Assembly: GCA_020073705.1 (NCBI GenBank)
Contig: JAIQES010000008.1
Coordinates: 1 to 64,000, forward strand
DNA from: Terriglobia bacterium
Lineage (GTDB): Bacteria > Acidobacteriota > Terriglobia > Acidiferrales > UBA7541
Direction: 5' to 3'
DNA length: 64,000 bases
A program made the position numbers and the translations under genes. This document shows, piece after piece, positions 27,597 through 34,526 of the stretch. Each line of letters opens with the position of its first letter. Position 1 is the stretch's first letter. The notes beneath the pieces are model-generated. The model did not search any database and was not told the DNA's origin. It saw only the letters and a program-made list of their open reading frames with translations.

Positions 27597-27741
27597 GTCC
27601 CAGATGCGCCAGCATGCACGATGGGAATACGAAGAGAAGTACACACCTGAACGGAACTATGAGCTCTTGATGGATATTTACCGACAGACTCTCTCAAAGT
27701 CTAAAGTGGAAAAGTGGGAAAGCGCCGCCTTGGTTTCATAA
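27597..27741 (+). pseudogene. C-terminal remnant of a family 4 glycosyltransferase
   Basis: The reading frame ends with ARWEYEEKYTPERNYELLMD and then IYRQTL, the characteristic end of group 1 glycosyltransferases, followed by a short tail and stop at 27741. The upstream 120 bases of this frame are not transferase-like, so the catalytic domains are missing. It sits between the chimeric scar and the epimerase gene and supports loss of a segment here. Confidence 0.7.
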
Positions 27742-27870
27742 CTGCGAGTTTCTGACCTTCCAAGGCAATCGTGTCCGAAAGAAGCCAGTTAGGATCGTTT
27801 TTGAAGCCGCAGCTGATGCACAGGCGGAATCCCATAATCTGAAAACACCGGATAAAAAGGAGGAATAGCA

Positions 27871-28869
27871 ATGAAAACAAAAATGCGGATACTTGTAACT
27901 GGAGCAGGGGGGTTCATCGGGCATCACCTCGTTCGGAGACTCAAAGCCGATGGACAATGGGTGCGAGGAGTCGACATCAAGCGCCCGGAATACGAGGCGA
28001 CAGCCGCGGATGAATTCCAGCTTCTCGATCTTCGGGAATATGAAGCCTGTTCCAAAGCAACCACGAAAATCGATCAGGTCTACAACCTGGCTGCCGACAT
28101 GGGAGGAATCGGTTACATCACCAGTTCCCACGCGGGAATCGCCCGCAACAACACTTTGATCAATGTCCATATGCTAGAAGCCAGCCGGCAGAATCAGGTA
28201 AAGCGGTTCCTGTTCTCCTCTTCGGCATGCGTCTATGCGCAATCCAAGCAAACGTCGGCGGATGTAACGCCGCTGAGGGAAGAGGACGCCTATCCGGCGG
28301 ATCCTGAGCCGGGTTACGGGTGGGAGAAGCTTTACACGGAGGAACTTTGCAAGTATTACCGCCAAGACTACGGATTCGACACACGCATGGTGCGCTTCCA
28401 CAACGTGTACGGGCCGTTGGGGACATATGACGGTGGCAAAGAGAAATCTCCTGCCGCACTTTGCCGCAAAGTTGCGCACGCCGTTCCGGGCGATGTGGTG
28501 GAAATTTGGGGTGATGGGCTGCAAACACGCTCCTACATGTACATAGATGATTGCGTCGAGGGTCTGATCCGGCTGATGGCTTCGAATCACGTCGACGCGC
28601 TCAACCTGGGCACAGATCGCATGGTCACGATTAACGAACTGTTTGCCATCATCTGCGAGATTGCTGGTAAGACGCTTCGTGTGCGCCACGATCTGACCAA
28701 ACCCCAGGGTGTGCGGGGCAGAAACAGCGACAACACGCGCCTCCGACAGGTGCTCGGTTATGAACCCTCCACGCCACTCGAACAAGGTTTGCGCGTAACC
28801 TACCGTTGGATCGAGCAAGAGATGCATCGCGCAGGACGCACCCCTACCTTGGTGGGGTCAAGAGCATGA
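27871..28869 (+). CDS. GDP-mannose 3,5-epimerase-like NAD-dependent sugar epimerase
   Basis: 332 residues from ATG 27871 behind a strong AAGGAGGAA site. Extended SDR features: TGAGGFIGHHL near residue 11 for NAD(P), SSSACVYAQ with the Cys used by GDP-mannose 3,5-epimerases, and YGWEKLYTEEL (YxxxK). The AADMGGIGYI segment is the family hallmark of GME, which makes GDP-L-galactose and GDP-L-gulose from GDP-mannose. An NAD-dependent 4-epimerase or UDP-sugar enzyme is the alternative. It would supply a donor for the glycosyltransferases. Its stop overlaps the next start (ATGA). Confidence 0.85.
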   Translation: MKTKMRILVTGAGGFIGHHLVRRLKADGQWVRGVDIKRPEYEATAADEFQLLDLREYEACSKATTKIDQVYNLAADMGGIGYITSSHAGIARNNTLINVHMLEASRQNQVKRFLFSSSACVYAQSKQTSADVTPLREEDAYPADPEPGYGWEKLYTEELCKYYRQDYGFDTRMVRFHNVYGPLGTYDGGKEKSPAALCRKVAHAVPGDVVEIWGDGLQTRSYMYIDDCVEGLIRLMASNHVDALNLGTDRMVTINELFAIICEIAGKTLRVRHDLTKPQGVRGRNSDNTRLRQVLGYEPSTPLEQGLRVTYRWIEQEMHRAGRTPTLVGSRA

Positions 28870-29639
28870 TGCAAACGGACGTGCCTCGGGCTAACGTTCT
28901 CGGCGTAGGAGTTAGCGCGATCAACCTACCTCAAGCGATCGGCCTGTTCGAAAAGTGGGTCGCCAAAGGACGGCGGGGTTATGTGTGCGTAACCGGGGTC
29001 CATGGTGTGATGGAAGCGCAGCGGGATCCGGAATTCCGGAAGATCCTGAATGAATCCCTTCTAACCACGCCCGATGGCATGCCCACTGTCTGGGTTGGCC
29101 GAGCCCAGGGTTTCCGGAGGATGGGCCGAGTGTTCGGACCGGACTTGATGCTGGGCGTCTGCGAGATGTCGGTCCGCAGAGGCTTCTCCCATTTTCTCTA
29201 CGGCGGACAGCCAGGGATCGCGGAGAAACTTCGATCTGCTTTGCAGCGCAAGTTTCCCGGCTTGCGGGTGGTGGGCACTTACACACCACCTTTTGGCCCT
29301 CTACGGCCCGAACAGGAGTTGGAGCTAATCGAGCAAGTCGCTACGGCAAATCCAGATTTCTTCTGGGTCGGACTTAGCACTCCAAAGCAAGAACGGTGGA
29401 TGGCCGAATCCGGGAACCGCCTGAATACTCGAATCTTGGTAGGAGTGGGGGCCGCATTCGATATTCATACGGGTGGCATCAAGGATGCACCCGAATGGGT
29501 CAAGCTGTGTGGTCTTCAATGGCTACACCGCTTACAGCAGGAACCGAAGAGGCTATGGAAGCGCTACTTAATCAACAACCCGGGCTTCTTGTGGAAAATT
29601 GCTCTGCAACTCGCAGGATTTTCTCATTACACACTCTAG
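28866..29639 (+). CDS. WecG/TagA/CpsF family glycosyltransferase
   Basis: 257 residues from ATG 28866, overlapping the epimerase stop. GT26 features: NVLGVGVSAINLPQAI at the N-terminus, TTPDGMPTVW with the catalytic Asp, LYGGQPGIAEKL, and VGLSTPKQERWM followed by VGVGAAFDIHTG. Members transfer N-acetylmannosamine or related sugars to a lipid-linked acceptor on the cytoplasmic membrane. It is the last intact enzyme gene of the polysaccharide cluster and translationally coupled to the epimerase. Confidence 0.9.
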   Translation: MMQTDVPRANVLGVGVSAINLPQAIGLFEKWVAKGRRGYVCVTGVHGVMEAQRDPEFRKILNESLLTTPDGMPTVWVGRAQGFRRMGRVFGPDLMLGVCEMSVRRGFSHFLYGGQPGIAEKLRSALQRKFPGLRVVGTYTPPFGPLRPEQELELIEQVATANPDFFWVGLSTPKQERWMAESGNRLNTRILVGVGAAFDIHTGGIKDAPEWVKLCGLQWLHRLQQEPKRLWKRYLINNPGFLWKIALQLAGFSHYTL

Positions 29640-29651
29640 TTCGGTTACCTG

Positions 29652-29927
29652 ATGCCCGACAATTCCTCTGATAACCAGCGCCGGATGCGAACTAGGAGTG
29701 TCTTCCTGTTCGCTGTTCTATGCCTCCTGTCCGGATGTATCGCCTGTTCATCTTCGGCTCCGGACCCACTGATCGTTCTTCAGAATGCCGCCATGCCGCA
29801 GACCACGCCGACCTATGACGGTTCCGGGCAAATCGTGCATCCAAGCATCCGTTTCTTCGATTCTGGATGGAATGGGTACCAATACTGGCCCCTTCAGTCA
29901 ACTGCCTATCCAACTAGCAGCAAATGA
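29652..29927 (+). pseudogene. Truncated paralogue of the propeller lipoprotein
   Basis: 91 residues with a lipoprotein signal (LLSGC) and the same mature N-terminus as the gene at 23079: TTPTYDGSGQIVHPSI, then WNGYQYWPLQSTAYP versus WHGFSYWMSVTPYP. The reading stops after SSK where the intact protein continues for about 270 residues, and the DNA downstream shows no continuation in any frame; instead an integrase-tail-like reading appears on the minus strand at 29978. A mobile-element junction may have cut the gene. Confidence 0.7.
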
Positions 29928-29977
29928 TTTGATTTTCTCTCGAGCTGCAGTGTTCCAGGGTCTGGAGGACCGAGTGT

Positions 29978-30016
29978 TCATTGGTGCACCCAATGTTGTA
30001 CCCAAATCCAGTAAGC
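29978..30016 (-). pseudogene. Integrase-like C-terminal tail fragment
   Basis: On the minus strand the sequence reads YWIWVQHWVHQ then stop. The same signature, IWVQRWVQ, occurs at 31885-31972, next to a tRNA-Arg fragment. Only about 12 residues are preserved, so this is a weak call that rests on the internal match and position at the end of the polysaccharide cluster. Confidence 0.35.
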
Positions 30017-30153
30017 GATTAGGCGGTTGTGCGGCATCCCGCTAGCGCAACGATGGCGTCCACCACCCAGGTACCAATTACCAGCCGCCGCCCTAAATCT
30101 CCTGCGTACCATAGTAGTTACTACCAATAATAGTTGCGTCGTGCGTCCTTCTG

Positions 30154-30170
30154 CCACATAATTTATGTGG
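30154..30170 (+). promoter_or_regulatory. Hairpin covering the start of the methyltransferase ribosome binding site
   Basis: A perfect 7-bp inverted repeat CCACATA/TATGTGG with a 3-base loop. The right arm runs directly into AGGAATACA-ATG, so the Shine-Dalgarno GGAGG is partly inside the stem. Such an arrangement can limit translation until the stem opens; no ligand or protein is implied by the sequence. Confidence 0.4.
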
Positions 30171-30179
30171 AGGAATACA

Positions 30180-30830
30180 ATGCATTTCAAACGACTTCTG
30201 GGCTATCTCGGCGTCCTCACGTTCACCTTGAGCCTTCCTCACGTTGCCGCCGCGCAGTTGGCGGGGCGCTCCGCGACAGACTGGACCAAGGTACTCGACA
30301 CAGACACTCGGGTCGCGAGTCTCAAGATTGACGAAACCGTGGCAAAGCTGCAGCTCAAGCCGGGCGAGAGCATCGCAGACATCGGCGCCGGCTCCGGCCT
30401 GTTCGAGGTGCAACTGGCGAAGGCGGTTTCTCCGGGCGGCAAGGTATATGCGGAAGACATCGACGAAGGATTCTTTCCCGAAATCAAGAAGAAAGCGGAG
30501 GAAGGGCACGTAAGCAACGTGGTGACCGTGCTTGGGAAGTATACGGACCCGAATCTTCCGGTCAAGAACCTTGACGTGATCTTTATCCACGACGTCTTGC
30601 ACCACATCGAGAACCCCAGCGGATACCTGAAGACAGCCATCGGCTATCTCAAAGGCTCGGGCCGTGTCGTCGTCATCGATTACGAAGCGGGCCAGGGTCC
30701 CCACAAGGATCAGCCCGACCTGCAGATCTCGCGGGAGCAACTCGCTATGTTGGCGAAGGATGCCGGCCTGAAGCAGGTCGAGGACGTCAAGATGTTTTCG
30801 AACATGTATTTTCTTGTCTATTCAAAGTAA
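30180..30830 (+). CDS. Exported class I SAM-dependent methyltransferase
   Basis: 216 residues from ATG 30180 with GGAGG seven bases upstream. Residues 1-25 form a signal peptide (LLGYLGVLTFTLSLPHVAAAQ). The body is a Rossmann methyltransferase of the UbiE/Methyltransf_11-25 type: motif I ADIGAGSGLFEVQLAK near residue 63, VYAEDID acidic loop, and FIHDVLHHIENP. Exported methyltransferases are found in Acidobacteria and Planctomycetes but their substrates are unknown. It is the last clear gene before the right tRNA-Arg repeat; linkage to the polysaccharide is not established. Confidence 0.82.
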   Translation: MHFKRLLGYLGVLTFTLSLPHVAAAQLAGRSATDWTKVLDTDTRVASLKIDETVAKLQLKPGESIADIGAGSGLFEVQLAKAVSPGGKVYAEDIDEGFFPEIKKKAEEGHVSNVVTVLGKYTDPNLPVKNLDVIFIHDVLHHIENPSGYLKTAIGYLKGSGRVVVIDYEAGQGPHKDQPDLQISREQLAMLAKDAGLKQVEDVKMFSNMYFLVYSK

Positions 30831-31099
30831 GTCCTCATACGCATCTTCTGACTCATTTACGAAATCTTGTGGCATACGGCCCACAGGTTCGGAGTCCAGA
30901 ACGGAAATTCTGGCTCGCGGACGCACCGCTATCTTCTCGCTTGCGAATACATTGTTGGCCAGCTGTTTTCAATCCGCTGTGAATAAGCCATTCGAGTGAA
31001 AAAACGCTCAATTTGAAGTCGGGTGAATCGGAGGGGATTGCGCCCAAAAGCCCCCTGGAAAAGAGGGGACTAGCAGCGTAAGCTACTGATAACAAGGAT

Positions 31100-31228
31100 G
31101 CGCCCGTAGCTCAGCTGGATAGAGCATCTGCCTTCGAACAATGAAGTAACGTCACGTAAGCGCAGGAACCGCCGCCATTTAGCTTTAGAGGGCCACTGTT
31201 GAATTGCCCCCTGGGTTGCCCCTGATAT
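31100..31228 (+). repeat. tRNA-Arg 5'-half fragment plus flank, right copy of the long direct repeat
   Basis: Begins GCGCCCGTAGCTCAGCTGGA and continues TAGAGCATCTGCCTTCGAA, a perfect-looking 5' half of tRNA-Arg(TCG), then departs from the tRNA. It parallels 7136-7262 for about 130 bases in the same orientation (shared stretches AAGCGCAGGAACCGCCGCCA and GAATTGCCCC). The D-arm pairs fully here, so this copy is less decayed than the left one. The 24 kb between the copies hold the polysaccharide cluster. Confidence 0.8.
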
Positions 31229-31597
31229 TCCCCGCTTGCGCCTTCATGGATAAGGAACGTGACCCTCGTTAGCTAGGTGTCTTTGTTGCTCAAATGGAAA
31301 CCAAATATCCGACAGTACTATCGCCTCCTACTAGATACAGGGTGACTATTGGGAGCCGGGCAGGGAGGCTCAGTATGTTTATCTTCATCACCAAAAGAAT
31401 ATGGACGAGTTCCGGGTTAGTCGTCATTTGTTGTTTGGTAATCCTCTGTTTACCGGTTTGGGGACTAGGCATTTTGATGCGACCGTGGCTCGAAAGAAAA
31501 GCAAAGAGCTACGTGCTCAGCTTTACGAAGGACGGCTGGCAACGGCGTCTAATAAAGCGATACCTTCTCCCGGACGTAGTGTAGCTCTTCCCCTGCA
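31229..31597. other. No convincing gene between the right repeat and the small Cys-rich gene
   Basis: A 96-residue plus-strand frame (31294-31584) with one hydrophobic segment is open, but it has no Shine-Dalgarno site and no recognisable family. A second frame through 31401-31637 is equally open. I cannot support either as a gene. Confidence 0.4.
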
Positions 31598-31837
31598 TCA
31601 TGCCTCCTTACGGGTAAGGTGCCATGCCCCGCAATAGAGGCATTTATACGTTCTTAACTGCATCCGTGCGGATTCCTTGTCCGACATCCTGTGCGCGGCT
31701 GTGGTTTTTGCTTCGCCTTCGTTGGCGTACATCTTCTTGCCCGATACCGGGCAGATTCGGGGTTGATCGCGCTTTGCGTTGCCGGTTTCCCAGTTAGGGT
31801 CGGTATGCCGGTATTTTGTCATTTCAGATTCACACAT
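31598..31837 (-). CDS. Small Cys-containing protein, paralogue A
   Basis: 79 residues (an internal ATG at 31822 is an alternative start). Two putative metal-binding parts: CPVSGKKMYANEGEA in the middle and YKCLYCGAWHLT near the C-terminus, with a basic-acidic helix (TAAHRMSDKESA) between. It aligns along its whole length with the product of 31988-32218, about 60 percent by eye. The CxxCGxWHLT end resembles zinc-ribbon-like ends of small proteins found near integrases. Upstream I see no strong Shine-Dalgarno site, so this copy may be less expressed. Function unknown. Confidence 0.65.
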   Translation of the reverse strand: MCESEMTKYRHTDPNWETGNAKRDQPRICPVSGKKMYANEGEAKTTAAHRMSDKESARMQLRTYKCLYCGAWHLTRKEA

Positions 31838-31850
31838 AGAGTGTAACGCC

Positions 31851-31869
31851 TAGAGCATCTGCCTTCGAA
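31851..31869 (+). repeat. Third tRNA-Arg fragment (19 bases)
   Basis: TAGAGCATCTGCCTTCGAA is identical to 31120-31138 of the right repeat and ends at the same TTCGAA point in the anticodon region. It is followed by GGGTAGG rather than the repeat flank. It lies 15 bases from the stop of an integrase-like reading on the opposite strand, as expected of an attachment core. Confidence 0.6.
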
Positions 31870-31884
31870 GGGTAGGCTCATAAA

Positions 31885-31972
31885 TCACATCTCGTTTGTT
31901 TGGCGTCGCATACGGGCAAATCTGGCTTCAATTTCGTTCTTCAATTGCACCCAACGTTGCACCCAAATGCAG
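31885..31972 (-). pseudogene. Integrase-like C-terminal remnant beside the tRNA-Arg core
   Basis: The minus strand reads GICIWVQRWVQLKNEIEARF then ARMRRQTNEM and stops at 31885, adjacent to the 19-base tRNA-Arg fragment. No catalytic Tyr or Arg of a tyrosine recombinase is preserved; upstream the frame runs into the neighbouring small gene region. I call it an integrase tail because of its position and the related tail at 29978; the family assignment is inference. Confidence 0.4.
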
Positions 31973-31987
31973 ATCCCTGGGGCTGCA

Positions 31988-32218
31988 TCATGCATCCTTG
32001 CTGGTAAGATGCCATGCTCCGCAATATAGGCATTTATACGTTCTTAGCTGCACGGGTGCGGATTCCCTGTCGGTCATCCTGTGTGCTGCCGTAGCGTTCG
32101 CTTCGCGTTCATTGGAATACATGCGTTTCCCGGATACTGCACATGTCCTCGGTGGGTCTCGCCTTGCTTCGTCCATTTCCCAGAAAGAGCTGGCCTTACG
32201 GTGTTTTGCAGCCATCAC
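31988..32218 (-). CDS. Small Cys-containing protein, paralogue B
   Basis: 76 residues (GTG 32218 or ATG 32215) with GAGG at a good distance upstream. Same layout as the 79-residue neighbour: CAVSGKRMYSNEREANATAA, then RTYKCLYCGAWHLT. Differences are spread over the length, so the duplication is old. The pair flank the integrase-like remnant and the third tRNA-Arg fragment, so they may be cargo that travels with that element. Function unknown; the Cys pair and conserved Trp-His suggest metal binding. Confidence 0.72.
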   Translation of the reverse strand: MMAAKHRKASSFWEMDEARRDPPRTCAVSGKRMYSNEREANATAAHRMTDRESAPVQLRTYKCLYCGAWHLTSKDA

Positions 32219-32445
32219 GAAACCTCATTGGGCCCTATGACCCCAACCATGCAACTGCAGTCGTGGTGTTGTCCGTTAAGGGTGCCCGCCTGCTCCGCAG
32301 CATAGAATGCACCTCGGAACAAGAAGTCGGCCGAAAGCGGGGTGTCTGCTTCCATGACTGAAGTATATCCTGATACGATCACATACAGTCACTGGCCTGA
32401 ACCGGGGAGTGAGATCAAAACATCGGCTCTGTTTGATTTAACAAC

Positions 32446-33237
32446 ATGCCAGAATATGAAAACTCCCGTCGCGTCCCCTTTCAATTTGAAGAGCCCCGCC
32501 AGGAACGTATCTTCAGGCGTTTGAAATTAGTCGGCGACGGCCCTGCCGAATTCTACCGAGATGCATGTCGCCTGATGAGCCAAGAATCGGACTTCGCTTC
32601 CACTACGCACTTGGTCGCTCATCTGTTGAGAGAAATCGAAAGCGGATTGCGACAGATACTGGAAACTGTTGCGGATCAATCATTGCGTTTGAAGAAGGGC
32701 GCGAAGAACGAGGAGAAGCATACAGATAAAATCCGGGCAGTTTTGAAGGGGCTTGAGATAGCAGAGATTGACCCGGTAGCGGAAGTCTGGTTGCGCCTAC
32801 CCGGCCGTGATAATAATTACGGACTTGCTGCACGAGCACACCGTGACGACCTTTCGGCTCCGCGCACACTGGATGGTGAGTTCAAAGAATTCTGGAACCT
32901 AAGCCATTCCGATCGATTGTAGTAAGTAAGTGTGGAAGGTCCTCGAAAAGCTCGCAACCAACACTGACCGTGCAATAGACGCTGAGTCTGAACCGCTTGG
33001 GTTTCGAAGGCTGTCGAAAGTAGACCGGCGCAATGTGTCGAATGTCTGAGTCTATTTGTGGAGGGCTCGAAGGAAGGTTATGAGATTTTAGGTTGGCAAC
33101 AACGCGCCCAGGAGGTTCTGGCGTCTGCATTGAAAAGCAGCGATGTTGCAGCGAAGGCTGGTGCTACCGTGCTAATCAACCGTCTTGATGCACACGAATA
33201 TCATGGGTTCAAAGAACTGCTCGAAGAGGGCAAGTAA
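32446..33237 (+). pseudogene. Frameshifted remnant of a large conserved hypothetical protein
   Basis: The first reading (32446-32922) is 158 residues with RIFRRLKLVGDGPAEFYRDA and STTHLVAHLLREIESGLRQI, a pattern I associate with the N-terminus of large (several hundred residues) bacterial proteins of unknown function. It ends abruptly. A second frame from ~32932 reads VWKVLEKLATNTDRAIDAES and stops at 33048; a third from ~33005 reads EGYEILGWQQRAQEVLASAL and INRLDAHEYHGFKELLEEGK to a stop at 33237. The three pieces are consistent with one gene that has suffered shifts and internal deletion. Confidence 0.55.
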
Positions 33238-33386
33238 GTGACTGTGGCAGACGGGTTGTATGAGGATCGGGGTGGATTCGTCTATAAAATCTTGCTAGGG
33301 TGCTCGCCCGGCCGTTCACAGCCTCCCACAAATATAGGCTGGATGAAGCCCATCTCATGCGGCCTTTCACCTCGTCATCTTCTCGG

Positions 33387-33977
33387 CTATTCGCTGGCCC
33401 GCTGCCTAGCGCGATACAACTTCGACGCCGCCGTTATTTGGATCCTGTACCGAATGAGATCTTCGCTTACCTCAAACTTTTCGGCAAGATCAGGAATGGC
33501 CATTCCGCGATTTATTGCTGGGAAGAAGCTGCCCCAGGGAATTAGTGATGCTGCGCCTACACCGAACGCCTCTTCTTCTTGGGGTTTGTCGTAGTCGCGC
33601 ATACGCAGTCCATCCGCCTGACGAATCAACCTAGAAGGCACGTGTCGTAAGTGAACGTGCGTTATTTCTTCCATCAGTGTCATTCTTTTGCGACGTGGAT
33701 GATGTGTAGGATTCAATATGCAGATTCGCCTTCCGTCGGGGAGAGCTTCCGCAAAAACGCCGCCAGACCAATCGTCTTTGCCATTCAGGAGAATATGTCT
33801 CGAAATCCGTTGATCCAGACACCTGCAGACTTCGCGAGCGTCCATCAGGAGCAAACCAACTAGGGGCGCAAGTTTATACGGATCGAGTAGTTCATCTGTG
33901 GTGAGTTGCAGTCGTCTCCGCAAAGCCAGGGCGTGAGGCTCCCATCTTTTTGCTCGTTCGGAGAACGGCAGTAGCAC
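33387..33977 (-). CDS. ImmA/IrrE-family metallopeptidase-like protein with altered metal motif
   Basis: 196 residues from a GTG at 33977, 2 bases after the stop of the XRE gene. The region RRKRMTLMEEITHVHLRH aligns with the RxxFTLAHELGHxxLH core of ImmA/IrrE peptidases, but the first zinc-binding His is Glu (E103-E104-I-T-H107). A Glu-rich QEEEAF near residues 133-138 is where the third ligand usually sits. Homologues with MEE..H cores exist, so this may be a distinct subclass rather than a dead enzyme. The C-terminus has a helix-turn-helix-like stretch (IPDLAEKFEVSEDLIRYRI). With the upstream XRE repressor it forms a regulator-peptidase pair of the phage-type. Confidence 0.78.
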   Translation of the reverse strand: MLLPFSERAKRWEPHALALRRRLQLTTDELLDPYKLAPLVGLLLMDAREVCRCLDQRISRHILLNGKDDWSGGVFAEALPDGRRICILNPTHHPRRKRMTLMEEITHVHLRHVPSRLIRQADGLRMRDYDKPQEEEAFGVGAASLIPWGSFFPAINRGMAIPDLAEKFEVSEDLIRYRIQITAASKLYRARQRASE

Positions 33978-33979
33978 GC

Positions 33980-34363
33980 TTATTCTTTCTGCTGCTTTTT
34001 TACTGCCATGCCATAAGCAGCCTTGAACAGTTCAGATAAGGCATGGGCAGTATCGCGATTTAGATTCTTGTCAGCACGCAAGTACACATCCAGTATCTCC
34101 GGCGTTTGTTCCAAGTCCTTCCCGCCGCGAACTATCGGTTTGGGTTTTTGCTCACGCAACTCATTTAAGTCTTTCCCCAGCCATTCGGATAGTGCCAGCA
34201 GGGTGGCACTCTCGATATCTTTAGAGGCACCCCTTTCAATCCGAGACAGTGTAGGAATTTTCAGGTCGGTGATTTCCGCGAGTTGGCGTAGCGAGAGACC
34301 ATCTTTGCGTCGTTTTCGATGTACTAAACGGCCAAGCCGTGCGACGTCGATTCCTTCAGCCAT
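33980..34363 (-). CDS. XRE-family transcriptional regulator
   Basis: 127 residues from ATG 34363, chosen for its GAGGAGG site 4 bases upstream; a longer frame lacks one. Residues ~8-65 form the lambda-repressor-like helix-turn-helix: LGRLVHRKRRKDGLSLRQLAEITDLKIPTLSRIERG. The C-terminal ~55 residues are helical and charged. It is followed by the ImmA-like gene and is divergent from the ubiquitin-like/JAB gene across 163 bases that contain three copies of a TTCTC-N6-GAGAA repeat, the likely operators for both directions. Confidence 0.88.
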   Translation of the reverse strand: MAEGIDVARLGRLVHRKRRKDGLSLRQLAEITDLKIPTLSRIERGASKDIESATLLALSEWLGKDLNELREQKPKPIVRGGKDLEQTPEILDVYLRADKNLNRDTAHALSELFKAAYGMAVKKQQKE

Positions 34364-34396
34364 TGTCCTCCTCAGGGTGGATCGGCGTGATTGTAC

Positions 34397-34481
34397 TTCT
34401 CTTTGACGAGAAATGCTACTTGACAAGAAGCCAAAGTGATCGGATACTTTCTCATATACGAGAACTTCTCGTATTAGAGAT
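34397..34481. promoter_or_regulatory. Divergent control region with three operator-like repeats and a promoter
   Basis: TTCTC-N6-GAGAA occurs at 34397-34412 and 34449-34464, and with one mismatch at 34466-34481. The last two abut, creating the 19-bp perfect palindrome ATACGAGAACTTCTCGTAT (34456-34474). A sigma70-type promoter for the plus strand reads TTGACA (34420-34425), 17-bp spacer, GATACT (34443-34448), so its start would fall on the second operator. The XRE protein encoded leftward is the obvious candidate ligand, allowing it to shut off the Ubl-JAB/E1 module and itself. Confidence 0.75.
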
Positions 34482-34526
34482 ACACTGCCTCTGGTCCAGC
34501 AAACTGCCCATAAGGAGGGGCGCAAC

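Noticed and set aside
31294-31584. Plus-strand 96-residue reading frame with one hydrophobic segment
   Set aside because: No ribosome site and an equally long competing frame; not supportable as a gene.
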